NCBI GenBank assembly: GCA_963169055.1
Contig: CAUJFU010000340.1
Coordinates: 1 to 39,515, forward strand
Origin: Myxococcota bacterium
GTDB lineage: Bacteria; Myxococcota_C; UBA6777
DNA: 39,515 nucleotides
Direction of reading: 5' to 3'
The position numbers and the translations under genes were made by a program. Under the pieces are notes generated by a model, which did not search any database, was not told the DNA's origin, and saw only the letters and a list, made by a program, of their open reading frames with translations. Positions within the stretch are counted from its first letter, which is position 1; the number at the start of each line of letters is the position of its first letter. Positions 16,439 through 24,658 of this stretch are shown piece by piece.

Positions 16439-17149
16439 TCAAGCGGGGTATTGGGCCTCGTCGATCTGACGGTGGAGGTAGTCGATCTGGTTGCGTTGGA
16501 GTTCGAGTTGGCGGCGCCAACGCATCAGAAAGACAAAGAGGAAGAAGAAGGCAAAGTTACAAACCCAGAGGGTCAATCGAACGCGTGAATCGATCTCGTC
16601 GACTTTCAACATAGGGTGAAGAGAGCGGCCCAATTTGACGGAGAGATAAACAAACGGGACAGAGATTGCCCCGACGATACCGAGCGCAGCAGCAGCGACG
16701 CGGACTTGATGACCTCGACCACCATAACGGCGAAAGACAAAGTACGCCGCAAGCACCAACCAAAGCGCCAAAAAGCTCATCAATCGGGGGTCTTCCCACT
16801 TCCAATAAGTGTTCCAGCTAGGTCGCGCCCAGAGCGGCCCCGTGGACATCACGATGGTGCCGTACAGGAAGCAAACTTCGGCAGCCCCGACAGCAAAAGC
16901 ATCCCATCGCTCGTTGCGGGTGTTGAGATAAGCGATGGAGCCGATCAGAACCAACAACATGCCCGACAATCCGCCCCATGCAGCGGGCAAATGGATGTAA
17001 AAGATTTTTTGTGACCACCACGGAAGCCCCGTATGCCGAAGCAACGGCGCATAAAAAAACGCCATCCATAAACCAAGGCTCAAGCACACAACGCTGAACA
17101 ACAAAAGCAGGGGATCAAGCAAGGAAGACCAAGAAGGACGCGAAAGCAT
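16439..17149 (-). CDS. ccmC: CcmC-like heme exporter subunit
   Basis: 236 residues from ATG 17149, chosen because GGAG lies six bases upstream and the length fits CcmC. Six or so membrane segments. The Trp-rich heme-handling loop is seen at about 110-123 as PSWNTYWKWEDPRL, one residue longer than the usual P-x-W-G-x-W-W-x-W-D-x-R-L. Candidate axial His residues are His53 (IFYIHLPAAW) and His178 (RSLHPML). The protein transfers heme to the periplasmic chaperone CcmE for attachment to c-type cytochromes, and the window has two CxxCH proteins in the DUF1501 operon. Other ccm genes are not nearby, so the maturation operon must lie elsewhere or be split. Confidence 0.85.
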   Translation of the reverse strand: MLSRPSWSSLLDPLLLLFSVVCLSLGLWMAFFYAPLLRHTGLPWWSQKIFYIHLPAAWGGLSGMLLVLIGSIAYLNTRNERWDAFAVGAAEVCFLYGTIVMSTGPLWARPSWNTYWKWEDPRLMSFLALWLVLAAYFVFRRYGGRGHQVRVAAAALGIVGAISVPFVYLSVKLGRSLHPMLKVDEIDSRVRLTLWVCNFAFFFLFVFLMRWRRQLELQRNQIDYLHRQIDEAQYPA

Positions 17150-17382
17150 CGGCGACTCCATACCAAGAAGGACAGACTCGATTCGTGGGGTGTGTTTGGC
17201 TGGAAAAGCCCGATCTGTCAAGGGGGCATTCACAAAAGCAAGCGTTCAATGCGAGCGAAAGAAGACCCATCGCGCAAAACGAGGAGGGCTTGATCTTTGG
17301 TGTTGAGGCTGGCACACTCCACGCGCATCCCGAAATAGAGAGGGGTTTGTTATCGTTCTTTTCATGCAAAGGAGACGCATTG

Positions 17383-18840
17383 ATGCAGTGCAAGCGACGA
17401 TTCAAAAGCGCCCTAGGTTGGGTCGCAATGATTGGCTTCTTTCTGGGTTGGTCCACAGACGCTTTCGCCGGCCGTTATTTGATCACGGTGGTCGAAGCGC
17501 GGATCGCCCCCAAAAAATCGCGATTCGCTCGGTGGGACACGGGCTTTGGCAAGATGACACTTCCCGATCCTTTCGTTGTGATCGAGATCGCAGGTGAGCG
17601 CTTGACCACAAAAGTGGTTCAAAACGATCTCAACCCGCGATGGAATGCTTCTCGACTCTTCGTTCTCAAAGGCGACGAGCGCGTCTATTTGTCTGTGTAC
17701 GACAAAGATCTCCGTAGCAACGATCTGATCGGAAAGATCGAACTCACCTTCTCTCAACTTGAAAAAGGTCTTTCCTTGACTTTCGGCAATGTTGAGATGT
17801 TGCAGATCAAAGTGACTCGCCTCGAACAGCCCGATGTTCGCGCAACAGAACCCGTCGAACGTCCTGTTGTGCCGGTCGAACGACCTGTCGAGCGGCCTGT
17901 TGTGCCGGTCGAACGGCCTGTTGTGCCAGTCGAGCGCCCCGTTGTGCCGGTCGAGCGCCCCGTTGTGCCGGTCGAGCGCCCCGTTGTGCCGGTCGAGCGC
18001 CCCGTCGAGCCTTCCAAGCCCACAGGCCGCCCCGTCGAGCTTCCACCCATTCCGCGTGTCACAGCACCTGAAAAGACCACCGCTTACGAAGGACTCGCAG
18101 CAACGGGCGATATCAGCACCAAACAATTTTGCTACGCAGTTCAACGCCACACTCTTTTCTGTATGCAAAAGCAGTATCATGCTTACGCAACCAGCGCGGA
18201 CAAAAAGAACCAAGCCACAGCACAATTCCTCTTGGCGTTGATCAAGCGCGTAGAATCGAGCCTCCACAGCCAAGACCCACAGATCGAAGCCCAGTGCCAA
18301 AAAGCCATGCTTACGGACAACTTTGTCGGCTCTCGTTCCTGTCTTGATTGTCTTGTACAGCTTGGATGCCCCACCCTTCCCCAATTCCGCGCATCTTGCG
18401 CACAAGCCTGCGCTCCGCCCAAAACGGCTCCCGTCGAACCCGCTCCTGTTCGCCGTGATGAACCCGCTCCTGTTCGCCGTGATGAACCCGCTCCTGTGGC
18501 CGCTGGTTCGGGAGTTTTGGGGATTCAGGCATTTTGCAATAAAGCCACCCACCACCAACACCAATGCCTGTTGGCGCAATACGAAGCCGCCAAAAAAGAC
18601 CCCAAACAAACCTCTGTGTTGGGATTCTTTCGGGTGATGATCGACCGTGTGGAAAAGAACAAAGCAGAAATGATCACACAGTGCGTCAAAAAGTACGAAG
18701 AAGAGCAAGCCAAGCGCAAAGCGGCCAACACACCGCCTTTGAGCGGAGAAGTTCTTGGCAAGTGCATGGCGTGTATGGAATCAGCAGCTTGTGATCGGCA
18801 AAAGCTGCAAATTTGCCGTGCGGTATGCGACGGAAAATAG
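17383..18840 (+). CDS. Exported C2-domain protein with two eight-Cys domains
   Basis: 485 residues from ATG 17383 (AAGGAG eight bases upstream). Sec signal cleaved after AFA at about 29. Residues about 30-145 form a C2-like beta-sandwich: LPDPFVVIEIAGE, TTKVVQNDLNPRWNASRLF, VYLSVYDKDLRSNDLIGK, with the Asp residues expected at calcium loops. A linker of VERPVVP units (about 158-209) is followed by an eight-Cys domain (about 246-345), a second Pro linker (EPAPVRRD units) and a second copy (about 381-485). Both copies show C-x9-C, a later single C, then C-x2-C-x5-C and a final C-x3-C. Probably extracellular and disulfide-stabilised. No known family recognised for the Cys domain. Divergent from ccmC with 233 bases between starts. 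Confidence 0.75.
   Translation: MQCKRRFKSALGWVAMIGFFLGWSTDAFAGRYLITVVEARIAPKKSRFARWDTGFGKMTLPDPFVVIEIAGERLTTKVVQNDLNPRWNASRLFVLKGDERVYLSVYDKDLRSNDLIGKIELTFSQLEKGLSLTFGNVEMLQIKVTRLEQPDVRATEPVERPVVPVERPVERPVVPVERPVVPVERPVVPVERPVVPVERPVVPVERPVEPSKPTGRPVELPPIPRVTAPEKTTAYEGLAATGDISTKQFCYAVQRHTLFCMQKQYHAYATSADKKNQATAQFLLALIKRVESSLHSQDPQIEAQCQKAMLTDNFVGSRSCLDCLVQLGCPTLPQFRASCAQACAPPKTAPVEPAPVRRDEPAPVRRDEPAPVAAGSGVLGIQAFCNKATHHQHQCLLAQYEAAKKDPKQTSVLGFFRVMIDRVEKNKAEMITQCVKKYEEEQAKRKAANTPPLSGEVLGKCMACMESAACDRQKLQICRAVCDGK
17854..18009 (+). repeat. 21-base coding repeat encoding VERPVVP
   Basis: About seven units of 21 bases, some cut to VERP, encoding a Pro-Val-rich spacer between the C2 and Cys-rich domains. 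Units near the end are identical in DNA, so they are likely recently expanded. Confidence 0.85.
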
Positions 18841-19079
18841 TCAGAGGGATGGATCGGACGATTGGGGTGGGGGGGAGCATACGCGACTTCGGACGGCGCA
18901 CAGGGGCGAGTTTTCACAACAGCTTTGATCATCCCGTGATTTTATGGTTGATCATGCGCGGCTTTGGATAACACACAGGGGCGAGTGTCGAGCCCCGCAG
19001 GGAGTGCGGCTTCGTATCAACGGCCCGATAGGGCCGACGGTGCAGCTATTTGAGGGGGGCGAAAACGTTGTTTTTCGGA
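18841..19079. other. Convergent intergenic region with short repeats and hairpin
   Basis: Between two convergent stops. It has a 6-bp hairpin with GATA loop (CGGCCC/GGGCCG, 19021-19036), a second weaker one around CCGCA/TGCGG, and a repeated 12-base ACAGGGGCGAG block (18899-18910 and 18974-18985). It could be a bidirectional terminator. No gene seen. Confidence 0.5.
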
Positions 19080-21587
19080 TTAACGACTTGAAGATTCGGT
19101 TTTTTTGGATTCATCGCCGGCGAAGGTTGAGGAAAACGCGTCTTCCAAGTCGCCTTCTTGGAGGTCTTGAAAGAGACCTTGAAATTCGCCGCTGCGTTTT
19201 TGGGGGGGAGCGGGCGTCGGGACAGGAGGTGGGGTGATATCTTGGTTGGCTTTCTTTCCTCCTTCGCCTTCATCGAAGGAGGATAAATCAAAAAAATCGT
19301 TTTCATTGCCTCCTGTTTCGCTACCCTCTTCGGCGAATTCGTCATCAAATCCGCTGCCAAAGGATATCTCATCGTTTCCATCACGGCGCGCTTCGTCGAT
19401 CATTCGCAAGCCGTCGAGGATCAAACCATCGAGGGATTTGTGGATCACGCGCTTTTCAGGTCGGATCGAGGGATCAAGACTAAACTCCCCTTTTTCCCAT
19501 GCGAGCAATCGATACACGGCGTGTTCGCCTTGGATCTCGTTGAGCGAGGCATCAAAGACATGCCCGTCTTCGAGGAAGATAATCCCAGTTTCTTCTTCTG
19601 CCGTGATGATCAGACGGCCTGTACGTCGGCTTTGTGAAAGGACTTGGAGCAGATCAGGAAGGCCCAATTGTTCGAGCGAACCAGTCAGACCTTTGCTGCC
19701 TTGGCTTTTGGCTTTTCGGCGTTTTTGTTCGCGCACTTGCTCCATCGAGCGGTTAATCCGAGCGACGGTGACGCCCACGTTGGCTCCAGCGGGCTTGATC
19801 AGATAGTCAAGTGCCATACTCATCCCACGTTCGACGCTCTCTTCGTCGTGTTGGGAAGTCAGGAAGAGAAATTCGGGCGGTGTACTGGACTGTTTACGAA
19901 TCGACTCAACAAACGAAAATCCATCGATTTCACCGGGAAGATGGAGTTCCAAGACGACCAGATCGGGTCGATGTTTTTGGATCTGTGCGTCGGCCTCGTG
20001 GGTATCGGCAACAACTTGGACCCACCAACCTTTGTCGAGCAGGCTTTTTTCGATCTGCGTGGTCAATTGTGTGTCTGGATCGAGCAAAAGTACATTAGGG
20101 ATGCTGCCTTTTTCGTAGTCTTGGATGCGCTGTACTTCACGCCCAACGAGCGGAAGGAGTTCTGCATCAAAAAGGGAACCTTGATGCGCGCCGATTTGTT
20201 GGGTGAGTTCGTCGCCTTTGAGGTCACGTTCGAGTCGCAAATGCTCGTAGGTGTCGAGGATAGCGAGGATCCGCGAGCCGATCGGGATCGCGTTTCCTTT
20301 GATGCCTTGGGGGAATCCCTTCCCGTCGACACGTTCATAAACGCTCTGAAGGATATCGAGAACTTCGATGGGAAGGCGCATACTGCGCAAGTTTTCGACA
20401 TGGGCTGCGTGTTGCCTGCGCGTTTCTGCTTGGAGCGATTCGCTTTGAGCGATCGAGAGAAGGGAAGCTTTCGGTAGCTCGCTATCAACGTGATGGAGAT
20501 AAAAGGCCATCCACACCGCATCTTTTTCGGATTGAGAGGCGTTCATCCGTTTGAGCAAAAGGCGAAGGATGGGTTCTTGGAGGTTCAAGTGGCGACGATA
20601 CACGGCGCTTTCGCGTTGAATGCGTTGGGTAAAGAGCTTGGTTAACGCGAGAAGATTTGTGGAAGGTTGGACAACAGGAGCAAAGGGCTGCGCATAAGGA
20701 TCGCTTGGGGGATAGACGGGAGCAGCGGCAGGTCCGGGTGGTTGGGAGGTGGGATCATACAACACGTCATGGAAATTGGCGTGAATGCGCGTGACATCGT
20801 CGTCATTGTCGCTGTAGGGATCGGCGGAAGGATAAGCATTTGGAGTATTCGAATATCCGCCCATGTTGGGCATATTGCTCGGCATATTGCTGGAGTCGAT
20901 CGGTTGGTAAGGATCGTAGTAAGCCCCTGTTGCACGGCCATAAGGGGAGGGAGTGCCGGGCGCGGTGCCAAATTGGGGGTTGGGGTTATCGTCGTAATAA
21001 CCGCTGTATCCGCCAGATACGTTGTTGTAGCTTTCAGGGTAAGGGCTATTGTTGTATTCGGGAGCTTGCGAATTCGTCTCGTGGCTCTCGGCGTAACCAC
21101 CGGCTTGGCCTTGAAGGAGTGGCGCGAAAGCGTTGATATCGCCACGGTAATGTTTTCGGATAGCTGCTTGGACAGCCGATTGGAGGGCGACGTAAACGCG
21201 CAGTTCGCGAACACGAGTGATCATGTGGACTTCGCGGAGACTGGCTTCGTTTTGTGGGTCTGAGGTGACGATCGAGAGGGTGCTGTTTTCTGGATCGTAG
21301 AGGACAGGGATGAGGTGGTAATGTTCCGCGATGCTCAGGGGCAACAGGTCGAGGACTTGTTGTGGGATTCGAGCTTTCGCGAGACGCTCGGTCGAGACGT
21401 AACGTGTGCGAAACTCGGCAGCGAGGAATTGAAGCACGGTTGATTCGGAAACATATCCAAGGCGGACAAGGATCTCTCCAAGGCGTCCTTCTTGGACTTG
21501 CTGCTGGCGTAACGCTTCGTCAAGCTGGGCTTGGTTGATCACACCCGCTTGCACCAGACGCTTCCCAAACTTTTGATTGTCAAGCAT
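19080..21587 (-). CDS. MshEN / degenerate HD-GYP / REC / DUF4388 fusion protein
   Basis: 835 residues from ATG 21587. The frame is open further upstream, but a promoter at 21679-21707 would make the extension untranscribed and its sequence is not protein-like. Residues 1-145: MshEN (GspE/PilB N-terminal) domain (FGKRLVQAGVINQAQLDEAL, LGEILVRLGYVSESTVLQFL), a family that can bind cyclic-di-GMP. Residues 160-310: Tyr/Asn/Pro-rich linker. Residues about 315-490: HD-GYP-like region, with RVDGKGFPQGIKG kept but the HD pair and the HHE motif changed (LHHVDS, VYERVDG). Residues 497-605: receiver with Asp503/Asp505, Thr577 and Lys598 but Glu547 at the phosphoacceptor position. Residues 635-735: DUF4388 (PATAN). 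The end is acidic. Probably a scaffold rather than an enzyme. Adjacent to PP2C. Confidence 0.8.
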   Translation of the reverse strand: MLDNQKFGKRLVQAGVINQAQLDEALRQQQVQEGRLGEILVRLGYVSESTVLQFLAAEFRTRYVSTERLAKARIPQQVLDLLPLSIAEHYHLIPVLYDPENSTLSIVTSDPQNEASLREVHMITRVRELRVYVALQSAVQAAIRKHYRGDINAFAPLLQGQAGGYAESHETNSQAPEYNNSPYPESYNNVSGGYSGYYDDNPNPQFGTAPGTPSPYGRATGAYYDPYQPIDSSNMPSNMPNMGGYSNTPNAYPSADPYSDNDDDVTRIHANFHDVLYDPTSQPPGPAAAPVYPPSDPYAQPFAPVVQPSTNLLALTKLFTQRIQRESAVYRRHLNLQEPILRLLLKRMNASQSEKDAVWMAFYLHHVDSELPKASLLSIAQSESLQAETRRQHAAHVENLRSMRLPIEVLDILQSVYERVDGKGFPQGIKGNAIPIGSRILAILDTYEHLRLERDLKGDELTQQIGAHQGSLFDAELLPLVGREVQRIQDYEKGSIPNVLLLDPDTQLTTQIEKSLLDKGWWVQVVADTHEADAQIQKHRPDLVVLELHLPGEIDGFSFVESIRKQSSTPPEFLFLTSQHDEESVERGMSMALDYLIKPAGANVGVTVARINRSMEQVREQKRRKAKSQGSKGLTGSLEQLGLPDLLQVLSQSRRTGRLIITAEEETGIIFLEDGHVFDASLNEIQGEHAVYRLLAWEKGEFSLDPSIRPEKRVIHKSLDGLILDGLRMIDEARRDGNDEISFGSGFDDEFAEEGSETGGNENDFFDLSSFDEGEGGKKANQDITPPPVPTPAPPQKRSGEFQGLFQDLQEGDLEDAFSSTFAGDESKKTESSSR

Positions 21588-21678
21588 CCATTTATCCCAT
21601 TGCTTGGGTTTCCACCGATAGAAACACAGGCCGTGACGAAGAAATGTTTCGGCGCGAGAAAGCCGCGAAAACTTACCC

Positions 21679-21707
21679 AGTCTAACTTTTTGCGCGGCAT
21701 CCGTCAA
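21679..21707 (-). promoter_or_regulatory. Sigma70-like promoter for the signalling fusion gene
   Basis: Minus strand TTGACG (21707-21702), 17-base spacer, TAGACT (21684-21679). The predicted transcript starts near 21672, leaving about 85 bases of leader before the ATG at 21587. Confidence 0.5.
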
Positions 21708-21781
21708 CACCTTCCTTGTGTGGAACGTTCTGCACAAAAGAGCCAAAAAGCCGATAACAAGAGCCTTTTCGTGGTATGCGT

Positions 21782-22918
21782 CTAGCTTTTTTCCGAAGAA
21801 GTCGATGGCGATGTGATTTGGTTTGCGTCAAGAGGAGTGGTTGTTGGGGTCGGTGTATCGGGGTGTTCATCGGAGGGTTTCGAAGGTTGGGCGGGGGATT
21901 GAAGTTCATGAGGAGGGGAATCATCGGAGGATTCGTCAGAGAACACCGATGTTTTTTGGAGAGAAGAGGTGTTCGGGGCCGCATCAGAAGAGGTGTATTG
22001 GGGGAGCGGATCGAGTTCGTGCTGTTCGCCCATCAATTGATTTTTGGTTGCGCGATCGATGGCGGCGGTCGGCATGTTGGCGAGATCTTCGTCTTCGTAA
22101 GAAGGCGAGGCAGCTTCGGGTGGGTTGTCATCCGCTTTGGCGAGCGCATCAAACTCTTCTTGTGTTGTCGGATGGTATTCGTAGATCAGAACCGTGACAT
22201 TGTCCTCACCACCGCGATCATTGGCGACTTGCACAAAGTGCTCGGAGAGTTCTTGGGGGGGTTGTTCAAAGAGCAGAAATTCTTCGATATCTTTGTCACG
22301 GAGCATCTTGGTTAGGCCGTCGCTGCACAAAAGCAGCCGATCTCCGGGTTTAAGGCGCAATGGATATTCGCTGAGTTCGGGTTCGACGTGGGCGCGTGGA
22401 CCGAGTGCGCGGCTCAAGATATGGCTGTCTGGATGTCCGTCGGCTTCCTCGGGACTCAACAACCCCACATCGACGAAGTGCTGAACGACGGTGTGATCGC
22501 GTGTAAGCTGTTGGAGTTTCCCACCTTTGCGCAACAGATAGATCCGACTATCGCCCACGTGCGCAAGGTAGACGAGACCACTACGCACTAGCGCAAGAAC
22601 ACAAGTCGACCCCATGCGGGAAAGTTCTTCTTCTTGTTGTCCACGCAGATAGATGCGTTCGTTGGCGAGGCAGATGGCTTGACGCATGGCTTTGGGGGGA
22701 GAGTCCACACGTGCATCACGGAAATATTCTTCGATCGCTTCGACCACAAGGTGACTTGCGAGGGCGCCGCCTCGATAGCCACCCATCCCATCAGCGACGA
22801 TCAGGACATGCCCCTGATCGATGGGCAGATCGCCCATGTTGTCTTCGTTGGCGGATCGGATCTTACCAACATCTGTGCAACGGCCAACCAAGGGTCTGTT
22901 TTTGTCCGACGCCTTCAT
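21782..22918 (-). CDS. PP2C-type Ser/Thr protein phosphatase
   Basis: 378 residues from ATG 22918 (GGAG eight bases upstream). The catalytic domain fills residues 1-250, with the PPM motifs and their metal-binding Asp residues: SANEDN (22-27), VADGMGGYRGG (41-51), AHVGDSRIYLLR (119-130), RLLLCSDGL (194-202), GGEDNVTV (236-243). The remaining about 130 residues are Ser/Thr/Pro-rich and probably disordered; no membrane segment. It removes phosphate from Ser/Thr, most likely on targets of the kinase encoded just upstream on the same strand (gap 158 bases), and may act on the next gene product as well. Start is well supported. Confidence 0.93.
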   Translation of the reverse strand: MKASDKNRPLVGRCTDVGKIRSANEDNMGDLPIDQGHVLIVADGMGGYRGGALASHLVVEAIEEYFRDARVDSPPKAMRQAICLANERIYLRGQQEEELSRMGSTCVLALVRSGLVYLAHVGDSRIYLLRKGGKLQQLTRDHTVVQHFVDVGLLSPEEADGHPDSHILSRALGPRAHVEPELSEYPLRLKPGDRLLLCSDGLTKMLRDKDIEEFLLFEQPPQELSEHFVQVANDRGGEDNVTVLIYEYHPTTQEEFDALAKADDNPPEAASPSYEDEDLANMPTAAIDRATKNQLMGEQHELDPLPQYTSSDAAPNTSSLQKTSVFSDESSDDSPPHELQSPAQPSKPSDEHPDTPTPTTTPLDANQITSPSTSSEKS

Positions 22919-23076
22919 CCGTAACTCTCCGTGCTGCTGAGGCGGGTACCTACGTCTTGTTTGTACGCGGCGGAAAATGCAAGCTCAAAAAGCGCTCTTC
23001 CTTTTTGTCGCGTGTCGTGGGTCTCAATCAAATAACAGTCTATGCCATGTTGTTTGCTCTAGGACAAGCCCCACGG

Positions 23077-24480
23077 TTAAGGGAGGCGTCTTGGTCTGCG
23101 ACGCTTGGGTTGTCGTTGAGGCTGGCGAAAACGACGAAGACGTCGATGTCGCCGAGTCCGCCGTTGTTGATCTCTTCGATTTTTGGGTGAAGAAGCGGGC
23201 CTTTTGGTGGCCTCTTTGACGGGAGGTGCTGCCGCCGAACGTTGTGCGGGAATCCCCTGCGACGTTGGGACAGGGGCAGCCGTTTCTTGTGGGGGAGAAA
23301 GCGTTGTTTGCGTAGAAGCTCCACCCGAAGAAGCCGATACACGGGGGCGTTCAGACCAGAGCCCCGCACCCCATAACATCAACAGAAACGACAACGTCAA
23401 GAGAAAAGCAGGCAACAGTTCGCGCCCATGTGTGGGTTCTTCGAGGGCTGTTTCTTCGGGATAGGCTTCGGTGGGTTCTTCGGAACGAAACAGCGGATCT
23501 TCTTTTCGTTTGGGCGAAAGCATCGGACGTGCGGGGCTTTTCACGCTTCCGAATCGCGAAAGTTCTTGGCACAGGGCATGTTTGAGATCTTTGCGATCAC
23601 TGGCCCATCGTCCAAGTTCCTGCCCGATCCAACGGGCATCGGAAGGGCGTTTTTGCGGATCGCGTTCAAGCATCATCAAGATCAGCTTGCGCAACTCGGG
23701 GTCCAATTCTTCGGGCAAAGGTTTGGGCGCGAAGTTGTGGCGGATGTTGATCACTTCCAAGATCTCGGCTTTTTTGCGAAGGCGATAGGGATCTTTCCCT
23801 GTCAACAGTTCATACAACAAGATCCCCAAAGAATAGATATCGCTTTCAGGGCCGATTTCTTCGCCTTTTTTGCCGGCCAGTTGTTCGGGAGACATATAAC
23901 GCGGCGTTCCGAGCAGCGTTCCTGTCCGTGTCAATCCCGCGAATTCGACGCGGCTGATCCCGAAGTCGGTGAGTTTGATCGTGCCGTCTAGACCGAGCAA
24001 GATGTTCTCAGGTTTGAGATCGCGATGAACCACGCGATGCGCGTGGAGATGTTCCAACGCACGAGCCAAAGCCCGTCCAATCCCCGTCGCAACCTCGACA
24101 GAAAACACTTTTTGATCTTTCATCAACTCCCGCAGATTGACGCCTTCCACCAACTCCATCAAAATATGCAGCGCGCCATGCGCCTCAAAAAGCTCTAAAT
24201 AGGCTGTGATATTCGGATGTTTGAGGTCGGCTGCGGCTTCGTACTCCAAACGAAAACGCTTCTCAAATCGCTTTTCTTCGCGCAGCGCAGGGTCGAGGCG
24301 CTTGATCGCGTATTCCGCGCCGTGAGCGTCCACAACACGATATACCGTACCCATCCCGCCTTTGCCCAAGGGTCGGCCAACAATCTGAAAGCGTTGATCA
24401 ATCACGTCGCCGCTACGGGGCTTTTGGAATTCTTTTGCGTTTCTCTTGGGGTTGGGTAGGGGCTGTGAACTTGTCTGCAT
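23077..24480 (-). CDS. Membrane Ser/Thr protein kinase (eukaryotic type)
   Basis: 467 residues from ATG 24480 (GGAGG upstream). Kinase domain about residues 30-290: glycine loop LGKGGMGTVY, Lys60 in YAIKRL, catalytic loop HRDLKPEN (Asp154), DFGIS (172-176), activation loop RTGTLLGTPRYMSPEQ with Thr residues for autophosphorylation. A juxtamembrane linker with acidic/Thr spots (EEPTEAYPEET) leads to one membrane segment at about 355-373. The outer part is Ser/Pro-rich and ends in an Arg-rich tail (RRTRRHRRLRRFR), which could bind anionic polymers or DNA; the function of this tail is unknown. No PASTA domain. Same strand and order as the phosphatase and signalling fusion; divergent from nadD. 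Confidence 0.93.
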   Translation of the reverse strand: MQTSSQPLPNPKRNAKEFQKPRSGDVIDQRFQIVGRPLGKGGMGTVYRVVDAHGAEYAIKRLDPALREEKRFEKRFRLEYEAAADLKHPNITAYLELFEAHGALHILMELVEGVNLRELMKDQKVFSVEVATGIGRALARALEHLHAHRVVHRDLKPENILLGLDGTIKLTDFGISRVEFAGLTRTGTLLGTPRYMSPEQLAGKKGEEIGPESDIYSLGILLYELLTGKDPYRLRKKAEILEVINIRHNFAPKPLPEELDPELRKLILMMLERDPQKRPSDARWIGQELGRWASDRKDLKHALCQELSRFGSVKSPARPMLSPKRKEDPLFRSEEPTEAYPEETALEEPTHGRELLPAFLLTLSFLLMLWGAGLWSERPRVSASSGGASTQTTLSPPQETAAPVPTSQGIPAQRSAAAPPVKEATKRPASSPKNRRDQQRRTRRHRRLRRFRQPQRQPKRRRPRRLP

Positions 24481-24541
24481 CCAACCGATCCTCCTCGTCT
24501 AATTCGTCCGAACGGTCGTAAGCGAGGACATCGCACCCAAA

Positions 24542-24637
24542 GGCCGAATCTTCGGCCCTTTTCAAAGAAAAGAACCCCTCGCACAAAACCACCGCACAAC
24601 ACGAACCTAGCAGCCCCTCCCTCGTGGGGCAATTTTT
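24542..24637 (+). promoter_or_regulatory. Two hairpins with T-rich flanks upstream of nadD
   Basis: Hairpin one: GGCCGAA/TTCGGCC (24542-24557), then CTTTTC. Hairpin two: GCCCC/GGGGC with 8-base loop (24613-24630), then AATTTTTC ending about 20 bases before the nadD ATG. Both resemble intrinsic terminators on the plus strand although no plus-strand gene precedes them. They may be attenuators of nadD or block antisense transcription. This gap is also the promoter region of the kinase. Confidence 0.4.
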
Positions 24638-24658
24638 CTACGAAAGGTTTTGCTCAAT

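Noticed and set aside
15960-16520. 186-codon minus-strand frame and overlapping plus-strand frames before rho
   Set aside because: They run across the rho promoter and the ccmC end, lack a ribosome site and read as low-complexity; the region fits a leader better.
21588-21746. Upstream extension of the MshEN fusion
   Set aside because: A promoter lies inside it and the MshEN domain naturally starts at 21587.
23077-23200. Frameshift at the end of the kinase gene, suggested by an Arg-rich tail
   Set aside because: No other frame gives a better continuation, so the Arg-rich end is kept as real though odd.
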